64,000 nucleotides of DNA from Euborellia annulipes. Taxonomy: Eukaryota > Arthropoda > Insecta > Dermaptera > Anisolabididae. The position numbers and the translations under genes are program-made. The notes under the pieces are model-generated. The model was not told the origin of the DNA and searched no databases. It saw only the letters and a list, made by a program, of their open reading frames with translations. Positions 32,411 through 42,556 of the stretch are shown here, in pieces; within the stretch, counting starts at the first letter, position 1, and every line of letters starts with the position of its first letter. Location of the stretch: NCBI GenBank assembly GCA_023213315.1, contig JAKCPI010012693.1, forward strand, positions 1-64,000, read 5' to 3'.

Positions 32411-32606
32411 TCATTTTGTAAAGTGACTGTTCCGATGATTTTATTTAAGCCATTTGGATACCAGATGGCTTAAATAGAAATGCCTGAACCCCAAATACAT
32501 ATATTAATTACAACGGTTATCGTATAAAGTCTTAAATGGCCAGAGTTGCCGAAAATACTGTGTGAATGTGTGTGTGAGTGTGAGTGTGAATGAGAAAAAA
32601 AAAAAA
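32411..32606 (+). repeat. S1 SINE, 5' truncated
   Basis: S1 body from CCGATGATTTTATTTAAGCC through the shared module (AATGGCCAGAGTTGCCGAAAA) and (TGTGAG)n to poly(A). AATGATATG occurs at 32402-32410 and again just after the A tail, a likely TSD that leaves about 20 nt of extra sequence at the 5' end. Confidence 0.72.
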
Positions 32607-32615
32607 AATGATATG

Positions 32616-34087
32616 GAAAATTGAAATGAGTCATTTTCATAAAAATTTGACTTACACCACTGTTTCTCAGTCTTCCATATATAGGTAAGAGAAAGTAAAG
32701 ATTATGGAATTTTATTTTGAATGCTATTTTTTCCTTATAAAATGTTTCTACATACAGTCCAAGAGTCATTAAAAAAATCAAATTTTAAACTTATCTAAAT
32801 AAAACTTTGCTTGAACATTTATAAAGAATGAATCCGAAGTTGGTTTCGTTTTTTTAGATATAAGAAAAAAAAAAAATAATAAAGAAAAATTTTATGAAAT
32901 TTGTGGAGAGAAAGTAAATAACTGGATTATAAGTATGAAAAGAGAGAAAGAGAAGAAAAGAAAAATAAAGTAGGGAGGCTGCGGTCCATTTCGGAGAGGC
33001 GAGGATCGAAAGCACTTATAATAACAAAGGGCGAGTGGCTTATCTAATTATTTATTGATAGTAAGTAGTAAGAAAAGAGGGATAGAAAAATAAGAATTGC
33101 ATAAAACTTCTTTCTCAATCAATATAAAAACGAGAGAGGAATTAATTTTAATAAATTTGTTTTTATAAATGAAAAGCTCATTGGTCCCTACAAGTTAGGC
33201 AACCACTTCGCTTTCTTCGTAAGGTAAATGAATTTCTAAGAAATTCCCTATTCGCTTTGCGAATTTTTATTATTATAATAAAAGGGAGAATAATAATAAT
33301 TTCATTAGAATATATTTAAAGTTTCAACTAATATTATTATTTTCATAATAATCTATACTAATTAATAAATTAAAAGTTTTTTGTTTGTAACTTCTGATGG
33401 TTTATTCAGGTGCCGGTTAAGAAAATAATATTAAGAATTTTAATATTAAAAACATAAACAAGTATTTATTAATTAAATAAGCGAAAAATGTAGGTGGGGA
33501 TTTGACGGATCTTGTCGATTCTCAACACTACTGTTGGCCACAGTCCCTCGTTAAATTATGATAGTCGTGTTTCAGTCTACTGAGAAACCTAATCAAGGTT
33601 CAGATTTCTCCGCTGTGAGGGGATAGATGGCGTGAGAATTAACTCAATTATGAATTAATAAATAAAGAATTATATATCATGTGTTGGTCCATGAGGTAAT
33701 TATGAAAAACATATAACCAAATTTAATATTAAAGAAAATAATTTTTTTTATACTCAATGTAAGCTTTGGAAGTTTAAATTTATGAACACTCACATCGCGG
33801 AAGAAGAGTACGTAATAAATATTTCTCGCAATTTAATACCGTAATGAGTTCAGTGTTCTTTCACCTATTTATACTTGCGGACGAATGAAATAAATATTTC
33901 TAGAACCGAATGTTGACTATTTGAGAAATAAAACCCAGGCAATGTATAAAGTTCTTTGATGGAAAATTCAGAAATAAAAACATGAATGGGAGAATTTTTA
34001 TTTGGTTCATAATATTATTATTAGGGAAATTTTTAATCATAGACCACATTTTTGTATTAAATATTTATTAAAAATATAAATACTGTA
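32616..34087. other. AT-rich stretch with small TH-A end fragment
   Basis: 32683-32700 matches the terminal 18 bp of TH-A (ATAGGTAAGAGAAAGTAA) with nothing else attached. 32940-33060 and 33490-33640 are GC-richer and non-repetitive. No gene recognised. Confidence 0.35.
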
Positions 34088-34119
34088 CGACGTTTCGACT
34101 GCTTAAAACACGACATAAA

Positions 34120-34400
34120 AGAGCAGAAGAAATATGTTCTGATGAACTCCTAGAAACAGAAAGACAAAGACTGAAGGTAGCGTTCAAGAACAATGGCTTC
34201 TCCGAATGTGAATCAAAAAATACGGGCAGACAAAAAAGAAAGCAGACGATAAAGACAAAGAAAAAGAAAAGTCAACGTATCATTACCATACGTAAAAGGA
34301 ACAACAAAAAAAAAATAGCTTCATTTGAGGAAACACAACATCAGAGTAACATTTAAACCACACAAACTGGCTCATAATAATTTAGAAGAAATTAATAAAT
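34120..34400 (+). pseudogene. Penelope-like element polyprotein fragment
   Basis: Two blocks in different frames are recognisable. The first (34120-34212) includes RAEEIC-SDELL and ERQRLK-AFKNNGF; the second (about 34271-34375) includes LPYVKGTT and, after a frame change, LRKHNIRVTFKPH. These resemble the region between reverse transcriptase and the C-terminal part of PLE proteins, where NGY/F and LPYV-G are recurrent. Stops and frameshifts make it non-functional. Hammerhead-like motifs lie on both sides (34088 and 34407). Confidence 0.65.
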
Positions 34401-34406
34401 TCAATC

Positions 34407-34441
34407 CAACGTTTCGAACACAACTCACGATCATCATCAAG
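34407..34441 (-). ncRNA. hammerhead-like motif next to PLE fragment
   Basis: Minus strand: CTTGATGATGATCG, a spacer that could form a weak stem II, then GAAACGTTGG. The core has an inserted T (CTTGATGA) and GTT in place of GTC. Its position beside PLE coding remnants is its main interest. Confidence 0.45.
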
Positions 34442-34690
34442 ATCTATAATCAACAAAATCTAAACATGAATAAAGAAATTGCATTTAAGTTGTTCAGGAA
34501 ATGAAAAAAAAATTATTTTTATACTAGTCGAGGGGGACAGGCAACTGTCCACCATTCATATCCTGAAGGATGAATATTTTTGTCAAAAAACAAAATCTTA
34601 AAATAATATTACTTTATCCAATAGGGTTCGGACCAGTAGGTTCAATTAAAAGTCAAAAAGCTTTCTAAAACAAAACTTTATTTGACCCCA

Positions 34691-34737
34691 GACAATGTTT
34701 CGTCCACTTGCTGTAGGACTTCTTCAGTGGTTGGCTA
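34691..34737 (-). ncRNA. hammerhead-like motif, well-preserved stem II
   Basis: Minus strand: CTGAAGA, one extra A, stem II GTCC/GGAC around a 10-nt loop, then GAAAC-ATT-GTC. This is the only copy whose C and G of stem III are separated by a small loop, so it could in principle fold as a monomer. Stem I has CCA/TGG and then mismatches. Confidence 0.55.
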
Positions 34738-35344
34738 AAATATTAATACAAGATGTTTTTTAATTACTCCCTATTTTTTACAAAATAAAATAAAATTGTT
34801 CTTTTTAACTTACAGTCATAGAGAGCCATATAGTATAAAATTATTAAACAGTAGGGCTTTAACAATTGTTGGGAAATTATTACCTCACATTCACAGTCTT
34901 TTCGGCAACTAGGCCATTTAAGACTAAACGATACTCGTATTTATATAATATATACTTATTTAGGGTCAGGATTCTTATTTAAGCATTTGGTATCAATTGG
35001 TTAAATAAAATCATCGGACTGTGGGGTGAACCCGGACTTTGGTATATGAGGTTAGACGTAACAAGAGGGCTGTTGGGAAATTGTAAAGAAGGTTCCTGAG
35101 CTTCATCAAATATTACTTTATTTTACGTTAGCAGAGCCTGTTACAATTTTTAAAAATTTGCAAGCCTAATACAATTTCATATTGGTGTACGAAATATTAG
35201 GCTATTCATAAATATTTAAACATTTAAGAAAAATTCGTTTACAAGAAACAACAAATATGCTACATATCTACCTACAAATATTACAATATTATATACAGTA
35301 TAAACAAATAAAAATACAAGAATTGATCGCTTAATAATAGTAAA
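34738..35344. other. AT-rich stretch with decayed S1
   Basis: 34870-35065 is an old S1 on the minus strand: GTCTTTTCGGCAACTAGG, then AATCATCGGACTG, with many small deletions relative to the other copies. No gene recognised in the remainder. Confidence 0.5.
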
Positions 35345-36079
35345 TTAAAAAAAAAAATAAATAAAGGGTCGGACTAAGCCGAGCGCACAACTTTGCCCAC
35401 CCATTATTCAAAGAAATAACGCAACGCGTTTGTTTATTTGTTTTGATTTTGCTCTGTTGCTATGAATAATTTTCGAATTTAAATGATTTTTTAACAAATT
35501 TATGACAAATTAGGATACAAATATTATATATTATTTTACTCGGGAAAAAGTCTAGTTTTTGATTATATAAAAAAAAATTATAGGTTATGTAAGAAAAAAA
35601 TATTGCCCCCCCCTCTAGAGCGCCCCCTAATGGTCCGATGTTTACCAAAAGCTTTTCAGTTCTTGGCCTTTACCTCTAGTTTATGTGTACAAAATTTCAA
35701 AACAATTGGATGAATAGTTTTTGAGTTTTCTTTGACGAAAAAAATTACCACAGACATACACAGACACACACACACAGACGCACACACAGACATCATTCCA
35801 AAAACTACTTAAATCTCTCTTCTACGGGTTTTATCGGTGTCAATTCTCTCCCAAATAAAAAAAATTTCCCCCCCCCAATCAAAAATTTTCGCGAAAAAAA
35901 AAAGGGGCCTCCCCCCCCCCCCCCTTTTCTTTTCGATCACCACAAAAAAAAATATCAATTTCTATTTTCCTTTTCCCCCCCTCCCCCCCGTGTTTTAAAA
36001 AACCCCCTTTCTCTCCTCCCCCCCCCAAAAACTATCTTCTTTTTATTTTACTTCCCACCTCAATTTTCTTTTTTCCCTT

Positions 36080-36126
<47 letters not shown>

Positions 36127-36260
36127 TTGGTGTTTTGTTTTGGGTTTTCTAAATGGATTCAGGGGACCTCAAAACGCATTTTGGCAGCTTCAGAAAAATT
36201 TCGATTTTTTTTTACAAATACATTAACTTTACTTGCCCAACCTACGGTTGATGGGCAAAG
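35345..36260 (+). repeat. TH-B repeat, interrupted
   Basis: Starts GGGTCGGACTAAGCCGAGCG, AACTTTGCCCACCC; contains a CA/CAGA microsatellite slot (35756-35790), then after the smear GGATTCAGGGGACCTCAAAACG, which is shared with TH-A. It ends in a small hairpin TTGCCCAACC/TTGATGGGCAA (about 36234-36256). Same layout as TH-A: hairpin end, microsatellite, common GACCTCAAAACG module. Confidence 0.7.
35845..36145. other. homopolymer smear, probable artefact
   Basis: Runs of C, A and T break the TH-B copy between CATTCCAAAAA and GGATTCAGGGG, which are adjacent in the copy at 47783. Likely a low-quality consensus or unresolved microsatellite. Confidence 0.6.
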
Positions 36261-36453
36261 TTAAAAAAGGTTACAAATACATAGATAGGTATACTGTAGA
36301 GAAACGTTTAAGCCCTTGTTATACTTATGTGTGAAATATAGAGAGAGCTGCGTTCTGTGCGATCAGTGAAAGATTTGATAGGAGTTTAAAATCAAACATA
36401 AGTCAAGATATTTTAATTTCTCTTACCCTATATATGAAATATATATATATAGA

Positions 36454-36972
36454 CCCGAGTAAAAATGATTAAAAATGATCGAGGGATCCACACGCCCCCA
36501 GCAGACAACTCTCTATGCGTAGCCGCCATTAGCAATATTATTTATAATTTCTAACCAGTAGCTAACCTGTCAAATTATTCTGTTCTATTTAAATAAATAT
36601 AGATTTATTAATAATAATATGTCGGATCCAGGCCTCCTAAAATGGCCAGCAAATGCAATAATAGCATTTTTAAGAATATATCAAAATTACCCTGAATTGT
36701 GGGATATCAAAAACAAAAATTACATGAAAAAAAATTTACGACAAAATGCATTAAGATGCACGTCTATTTTACAATTTGTAAATATTATTATTTACTCGCC
36801 AGTTAACAATAGCTTCGACAGGCTAATCGCTACTACTAGAAAGCAGCGACCAATCGCACCTAGAAATAAGTAGCGACTAATCGCTCCGAGAGATCTAGGC
36901 TTAAAGGTTCACTATGCAGGCCTGCTGCGGGCGAGTGGATCCCTCGATCATTTTTAATCATTTTTACTCGGG
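36454..36972. mobile_element. TIR element (519 bp) carrying a MADF-domain frame
   Basis: Perfect 38-bp TIRs at 36454-36491 and 36935-36972, starting CCCGAGTAAAAATGATT. It sits inside TH-A between the head and GAGAAAGTATTG; at most a 2-bp GA duplication is visible. Right subterminal AGCGAC(C/T)AATCGC words (36847, 36872) and an inverted GCTAATCGCT (36822) could be transposase-binding sites. It is probably an internal-deletion derivative of a larger DNA transposon. Confidence 0.75.
36619..36873 (+). CDS. truncated MADF-domain protein of a DNA transposon
   Basis: ATG start and 84 codons. Residues about 12-50 match the start of the MADF (Myb/SANT-like) domain: IIAFLRIYQNYPELWD, then KNKNYMKKNLRQNAL. 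The rest of the domain is replaced by unrelated sequence, which fits an internal deletion. MADF proteins occur as accessory ORFs in some DNA transposons, for example of the PIF/Harbinger group; that identity is inferred. Both TIRs enclose it. Confidence 0.6.
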   Translation: MSDPGLLKWPANAIIAFLRIYQNYPELWDIKNKNYMKKNLRQNALRCTSILQFVNIIIYSPVNNSFDRLIATTRKQRPIAPRNK

Positions 36973-37430
36973 GAGAAAGTATTGCGATCATGTCAAAAAT
37001 TCCATGTCAAGATTTTGCTTTGAGACCCCTGACTCCAAAAAAGTAGGTCCCGCAAATTGGTCTATCTGTGTGTAAAGTGGAGATAGGCGGAAACGCCCAA
37101 GGGCCACTAGTAAATGTGTGAGATAGTGTGACTGTGTGTAACGATTTTTAGCATGAAGAAATTGAGCTACCGGATTGAGATTTTATATTTAAGTTAGGTA
37201 CCCTCTCGGACACTCAAAATAAGCTTTTGAACAAAATCGGCCAAAAAGTACTAGTACTTTATTGATGTACTTTTTTAGTTTTTCTTTTTTTGATTTTCTC
37301 AAAATTCTCTCCACCAAAATTTTTTAAAAATCAATTATTTTTTATTGCTCTTTAAAATGTATATTCTTATTTTGCCCTAAAAGTGTTTTGAAGTACACTT
37401 TACTGATGTAGTAGGTCAGATTTTTATATA

Positions 37431-38619
37431 TCTAAATGGATGAAAGTCAGCTATTTAGGAGGGTGCAAATCCAAAATTAAGTTTTTTCATTCAATTGAGA
37501 AGATGATTGTTATCAAAGGATTTTCTCCCACCCTCTCTTTTGAGTGTTGTTTGTGGAGGGATAACCACCCTTTAGACATATGGGAAGTGAACTCTGTCTG
37601 TTTTATTATTAAATGAATGAACGAAGAAGAACGGCGTGCTGTGCTCTGGCTTTGTGTTGTTTTGTGGCCTAAGAGAGAGAGAGAGAGAGAGAGGAGGCTT
37701 GTCTCCCATCAGCGGCGCTAGACAGAGAGGCGTCATGGACCGGGATGCTGCATTGCCGAGTGAGCCCATCACTCGCGCTCCGTTTGATTTGCCGCCGTTG
37801 CGGCCGCGTCTTCTTCACTTCTCTCTCTCACTCTCACTTATTAAATCTAACAACTTCATACGCATCAATCAAGATAATTTTAGCACAAACAACCCTTTCT
37901 AGATTGGCAATAGCTAAAAGATTAAAGTCTAAATACAGTATCAAAAAAAAAAAAAAAAAAACAATTTTTTCTTTGACAAGAAAACTTCCTATTTTATTCT
38001 ATTTTTTTTTTTTTTTCATAAACATTCATTTAAAAGCTTCTTTAGAGCTGGGGTTTACATGTATGGTTAGTTAGCTTATAATAAAAACCAAGGAATATGT
38101 TTTTATAACAGACAAATGATGCAAAAATTCTGGATGTTAGGACTAAAATAACAAATTTTCTAAAGAATTTTTAGATTAATTTCATAACCACCAGGTAAAC
38201 AATGGTATGATATAATAAGTCTTTCGAGTAAATAACACCTTTAGAGCAATTAATCGAAAAATTCATTTAAGGATTGACGATGTGAGTTGTCTATCTTAAA
38301 GCAAACAGGGCTGAAGTGTCGGCAGAAAAATATGCTGAACTGACACTGACAACTCTAAAATTTGACGACAGCGACAACTCTGAAAGCAACCCTTGAAAAT
38401 TTTAATGGCGTCAAGAATAATTCCTAATTATTTTAATCCATTGGTGAGTTTCCAAAATTAACAGTTGGAAATATAACAGTAAAACATCGATTAACTGAGC
38501 ACGAGGAAACCATTTTTGTTTTACCATTTTTAAAATTTTCTTATTAGAATATTTTTCTTGGTTTTTACAATTTTTTAAATTAGGCCTATATATCCGAATT
38601 TTATGTTTATTTCAATCCG
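37431..38619. other. GC-richer block with GA run, then AT-rich DNA
   Basis: 37560-37860 is balanced in composition, with (GA)n at 37673-37693 and frames on both strands (66-109 codons) that have no domain. One contains ATGGACCGGGATGCTGC (37736), a possible start, but no supporting exon structure. Possible promoter or first exon, unproven. 37920-38619 is AT-rich. Confidence 0.3.
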
Positions 38620-38904
38620 GTCAGGAAGAGAGGATGTCAGCCAATAGGAGAGCCTCTATCGAATAAAGATCTCTAAAAACATATAAATATAGGCCAGATA
38701 TAGGCTAATAGTAACCGACTGTTAGACTAGCCTGCCATCTTTTAGCAGAGTGCTGAACTATTTGACACATAATATTGCAAATATATTTACTAATCTTATT
38801 TTAAAACTTTATTAATTAAAATGATGAAGGGAGAGAGGATGTCAGCCAAAAAAGAGCCTCTATCGAATAAAAATCTCCACTAAGAAGACTGGAGATTTTT
38901 ATTC
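38620..38904. repeat. duplicated terminal segments of an HHR-type element
   Basis: GAGAGGATGTCAGCCAA followed by GAGCCTCTATCGAATAAA occurs at about 38629 and 38830. The second runs into a hairpin (38855-38900) with arms ATCGAATAAAAATCTCCA/TGGAGATTTTTATTCGAT. The AGCCAA plus AATAAAA layout resembles the inverted ends of the HHR pair at 45486, so these may be collapsed remnants. Confidence 0.5.
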
Positions 38905-39410
38905 GATAATCTTCGGTAATCGAAAGTTGTGTACTGTGCTTGTAACACCAGATTTTTTGTGTCGACATGTATTTAGTTCCCAGCAGTAGGGAATATTTGA
39001 ATTCAGATGTAAAATTTATAAGTATGGGAAAATATTTATATTTTGTTACCATGGCAACCATTTCTCATATCTTTCCTATGAAGCACAAGAGTAAAGTGTG
39101 CTTCAAATAATTTTGAGGGCAAAACGCGAATATACATTTGAAAGAGCATCTAAAAAATAATTCATTTTTTCCCGGAGGGTGTTTAACTTATATATAAAAT
39201 TTCAGCCTCATAGCTCAATTCCTTCATGCTTAAAAGTGAATACAGACACACAGACAGACAGACCATGTCGCGAAAACCACTTTTTTTGATTCAGGGGGAC
39301 CTCAAAACGTGAAGATCCATCAAAATCTCGACATCGAATTTTTGACATCAATCCAATACTTTCTCTCTATATATATATTTCATATATACATAGGTAAGAG
39401 AAAGTAAAAA
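38905..39410 (-). repeat. TH-A repeat with internal deletion
   Basis: Starts partway into the end hairpin (CTTCGGTAATCGAAAG), and lacks the AGTACTAGTACT region. Ends CATAGGTAAGAGAAAGTAAA (39389-39408). The CAGACAGACAGACC slot is at 39248-39263. Confidence 0.8.
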
Positions 39411-40203
39411 AATGCCTTATAATAGTCTAGTTTTTTCCATCTGATGGCCACTTGTCAGAGAATTCAATTTTGCATAACTATTGTAAAATTTAAAATTTGT
39501 ATATTATCTCTTTTTCCGGTAGACTGTCAAATTGACAAATACCGTAGGCTTTTTATTCTATTTTATGTAAATTTATGTAAATTACAAGAATTTGTGTAAC
39601 TTAATTTAAATAAAGAGCATTAATTATTATTATTATTATTATTAGTCTAGTTTTTTTTAAGTGCGTTTAGACGCCGCTCCAACACCCCCTTAATATCTTC
39701 TAGCTAATTAGAAATGGAAAAAGAAAAAGAGAGATAGATAATTTAAAAGCTATAACTAATAATCACTGTATGAAAGGGGTATGAGTGTTTATCCTTTCTC
39801 TCTCTCTGGAGGCCCCTAGGGCGCTGCCAAGTGGATCGCGCATCCATCTCATGCATTTGCAATGAGGCGGGGTTGTTTCTGTTTGCGGCTGGAGGCGCGT
39901 GGCGCCTTTGATTCCTCCACATATGCATGACGTGGGTGGGGCGCTCGTTTTCAGGGTGTGCGTGTGATCCGTGAACGACGACGCAATTGATTTTGCCTCT
40001 GGCTCGGAATAACAGATCCCCCCGATCCGATCCGACTGTGACAATCGCCGCCACCGTTTGTTGTTCAGAGATAGCGAACGGTCGTCGGCTCTGAACCCTG
40101 CCTGCTGTCTGCCTGCTTTCAGCGAATCGTTGCAAAAACAAAGGAACAGACGCACGCAATCAGCCCTGCGCTCGATATTCACTTATTACCAACAGCGAAA
40201 AAA
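39411..40203. other. AT-rich flank and GC-rich non-repetitive block
   Basis: 39790-40190 is the most GC-rich unique stretch of the window (CGATCCGATCCGACTGTGAC near 40022). Two overlapping minus-strand frames of 138-139 codons reflect the scarcity of stops in GC-rich DNA and have no domain. Candidate for conserved non-coding or promoter DNA. An (ATT)n run lies at 39624-39640. Confidence 0.3.

Positions 40204-40288
<85 letters not shown>
40204..40288. repeat. (AC)n microsatellite
   Basis: An uninterrupted AC run of about 42 units. It produces the apparent His-Thr and Cys-Val peptides on the two strands, which are not genes. Confidence 0.98.
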
Positions 40289-40289
<1 letters not shown>

Positions 40290-40412
40290 CAAACAGAGAG
40301 AGATTTTATTTATTTTACATTTTATTCTTCTTATTGAAATGTTTAGAAATAACGTTTTTTTAGATTTTTTTTTATGAGCATACATACATCTACTCATCAA
40401 TCTCGCTCCCTT

Positions 40413-41195
40413 TTTACTTTCTCTTACCTCTATATGTATGTTAATATATAGATAGAGAAAAAATTGGATTCACGTCAAAAATTCGATGTCGAGATTTTGA
40501 TGGATATACACGTTTTGAGGTCCCCTGAATCCAAAAAAGTGGTTTTCCCAACATGGTATGTCTGCGTGTGTGTCTGTCTCAAGAACGAAAAAAGCTAGGA
40601 GGTTGAAATTTTATATTTAAGTTAGGCACCCTCCTGGCACCTCATATAGAAGATTTTAAACAAAATCGATCAAAGAGTACTAGTACTTTATTGACGCACT
40701 TTTTCAGTTTTTTTCAAATTTTCTCAAAATTCACTCCAACGATTTTGATTAAAATTCAAAAATCAATTATTTTTTATATGCTCTTTTAAATGTATATTCT
40801 CATTTTGCCATTGAAATCTTATGGAGACCACTTTACTCTTTTTTTTTTTTTTTTTAAACATTCACACTTTTTTCTCATTCACACTTCCAACCACACACAC
40901 ATTCATACAGTCTTTTCGGCAACTTAGGCCATTTAAGACTTTTGACGATAACCGTTATGAATATATATTATTTAGGGTCCAGGCATTCTTATTTAAGCCA
41001 TTTGGTATCCAAGTGGTTTAAATAAAATCATCGGACTGCCTGGGGTCCGAACCTGCGAAGTTTGGTATACGAGGTTAGCACGCTAACCTCTACTCCAAGC
41101 CCCGAGGGCCACTTTACTCTTGTACTTCATAGGAAAGAGGAGGAATGGTTGCCCTGGTAATAACATATATTTTCTCATATAAAGGGTATGTTTCA
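40413..41195 (+). repeat. TH-A repeat interrupted by S1
   Basis: Head TTACTTTCTCTTACCTC (40415), body with GGTTGAAATTTTATATTTAA and AGTACTAGTACTTTATTGAC, split by S1 at 40841-41108 and continuing TGTACTTCATAGG. The 3' end hairpin is missing. Confidence 0.82.
40841..41108 (-). repeat. S1 SINE with perfect 13-bp TSD
   Basis: Full-length S1 in TH-A. CCACTTTACTCTT at 40828-40840 and 41109-41121. Minus strand: box-A-like CTTGGAGTAGAGG, box-B-like GGTTCGGACCCC, shared module, (GTGTGA)n and a poly(A) tail. Because intact TH-A copies have one CACTTTACTCTTGT, the insertion is unambiguous. Confidence 0.92.
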
Positions 41196-41816
41196 AGATC
41201 AAGTAAATAAGAAATGAATTCATAGCAATCCAACAAAATTTGGAATAGGCAAAAAATAAGTAAAAATATATAACTTGGACGGGGTCTCAACCTCTTTTTT
41301 TAATTTTACAGTATATAAAAAAATAAGAATTCCAAACGATTCCATAATGCACACATAGGTATTTAAGTTATCAATTTTTCTTGGCGTGAGATCATTAATA
41401 TCTGTCATCTAAATGCTTTAAACACAGAAGAAAAATTTGTCCCAGAGGAAAATGAGGTTGGAATAGAACAGCAAGACCCCACCTCCTTCCAAGCTCGAGG
41501 CCCCTCTGTGACCTGAGAGACCTTTAGAGAAAAGCCTCACTCGTGTTACGCACCACAATACCCTACTTAGGTTCTTAAAAATTTGTTCCAATTTTACGCA
41601 TAATCTTAAATGGATTTTAACTTTTTTCTCAAAAATTTAATGTGGCCACTTAGTTTTTTTTTTCTCAAAACAAACGGGCGTTTAGAAATGGAAGAAAGAA
41701 AAATTTATTCATATCGTGATTTGGCAAGATATAAAAGTTCAACCTCTCTTAAGAATGAATTAATTTCTATTCCATTTTCATTTTCAAATTAAGTCTCTAC
41801 TCCCGCCCACCCATCC
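41196..41816. other. AT-rich stretch, nothing recognised
   Basis: A small GC-richer patch (41440-41530) and short frames without domains. It may include older, unrecognisable parts of the LINE that follows. Confidence 0.4.
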
Positions 41817-42133
41817 CTACAGTCACTAGATCATAGAAGAAGCGTGTCTGCACTCTCTCTCTTCTATAGGTACTATCATGGTCAATGCTCTGCCAAATTA
41901 AAATCAATTATTCCACCCAAAGCCACATATACAAGTACACAAAGGAGGCATCGTCCCAACATCCCTATGCTGTCCAACTCACGACTAATAGAACTAGTCA
42001 ATTCCAATCTTCCTTTGTCCCCATGACCTTCCGTGATTGAAGCAAGCTCCCTGCGTCTATCTTCCCCAAAACCTACAATCTTCAGACTTTCAAGTCAAAT
42101 CTCAACAGGCATCTTCTCAGTTCCCGCAGTTAA
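41817..42133 (+). pseudogene. non-LTR retrotransposon ORF2 C-terminal remnant
   Basis: The plus strand encodes LDHRRS-VSALSLFYRYYHGQCS, then PMLSNSR; after a one-base shift at about 42026 it continues TFRD, a stop where W is expected, then SKLPASIFPKTYNLQTFK and NLNRHLLS, with a final stop at 42131. The HRR...LFYR...G.CS and LP..IFP..Y.LQ.FK.....HL pattern is typical of the end of LINE reverse transcriptase proteins (CR1/Jockey-type). One frameshift and two internal stops: dead copy. Confidence 0.8.
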
Positions 42134-42224
42134 GTTCCCCTTTTATGCTTCTTCTTTTGTTTTTATTTCCTTCCTGGCTGCATGTGGCCACTGGTCATTA
42201 TAGGTCTTCGGACAAATTAATTGT

Positions 42225-42303
42225 GCAATTTAACTTTGACGATAACCGTTATATTAATAATATATATATTTGGGGTCCAGGCATTCTTATTTAAGCCATT
42301 TGG
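42225..42303 (-). repeat. S1 fragment
   Basis: Mid-part of S1 (CCATTTGGTA to GATAACCGTT on the plus strand) joined directly to a TH-A fragment at 42304 without the SINE head. Confidence 0.6.
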
Positions 42304-42556
42304 TAGTTGAAATTTTATATTTAAGTTAAGCACCCTCAGGGCACATCACACACCAAGGTTTTAAACAAAACCGGCCATGACTGTTACCTTTAAGGATGTA
42401 CTTTTTCAGTTTTTTTTTCGATTTTCTAAAAATTTAAATCTCCCTCTATGACTTAGAGTTTTAAATTTCCCTCTCTTACTCCACTTGCTGTGACTTTGGC
42501 CAATCAACGAGAGAAAGTGGTAAACATACAAACAGGAAGTCAGTTGCTAGTGCTTT
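42304..42556 (+). repeat. TH-A and TH-C fragments joined
   Basis: 42306-42435 is TH-A body (GTTGAAATTTTATATTTAAG to TTCGATTTTCTAAAAATT). It passes into TH-C (TAAATTTCCCTCTCTTACTC, GGCCAATCAACGAG, GGAAGTCAGTTGCTAGTGC, TTTATAAATAGT). The junction indicates that TH-A and TH-C recombine or share a mosaic body. Confidence 0.6.

Larger units (their letters stand above)
36411..37430 (+). repeat. TH-A repeat interrupted by TIR element
   Basis: Head TTTCTCTTACCCTATATA, then after the insertion GAGAAAGTATTGCGATCATG and the usual body (AAAGTACTAGTACTTTATTG near 37244). The 3' end hairpin is missing. Confidence 0.75.

Noticed and set aside
39743..40182. 138-139-codon minus-strand frames
   Set aside because: Two overlapping frames in GC-rich DNA with no domain; open by composition.
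40179..40400. Cys-Val and His-Thr repeat proteins
   Set aside because: They are translations of the (AC)n microsatellite.
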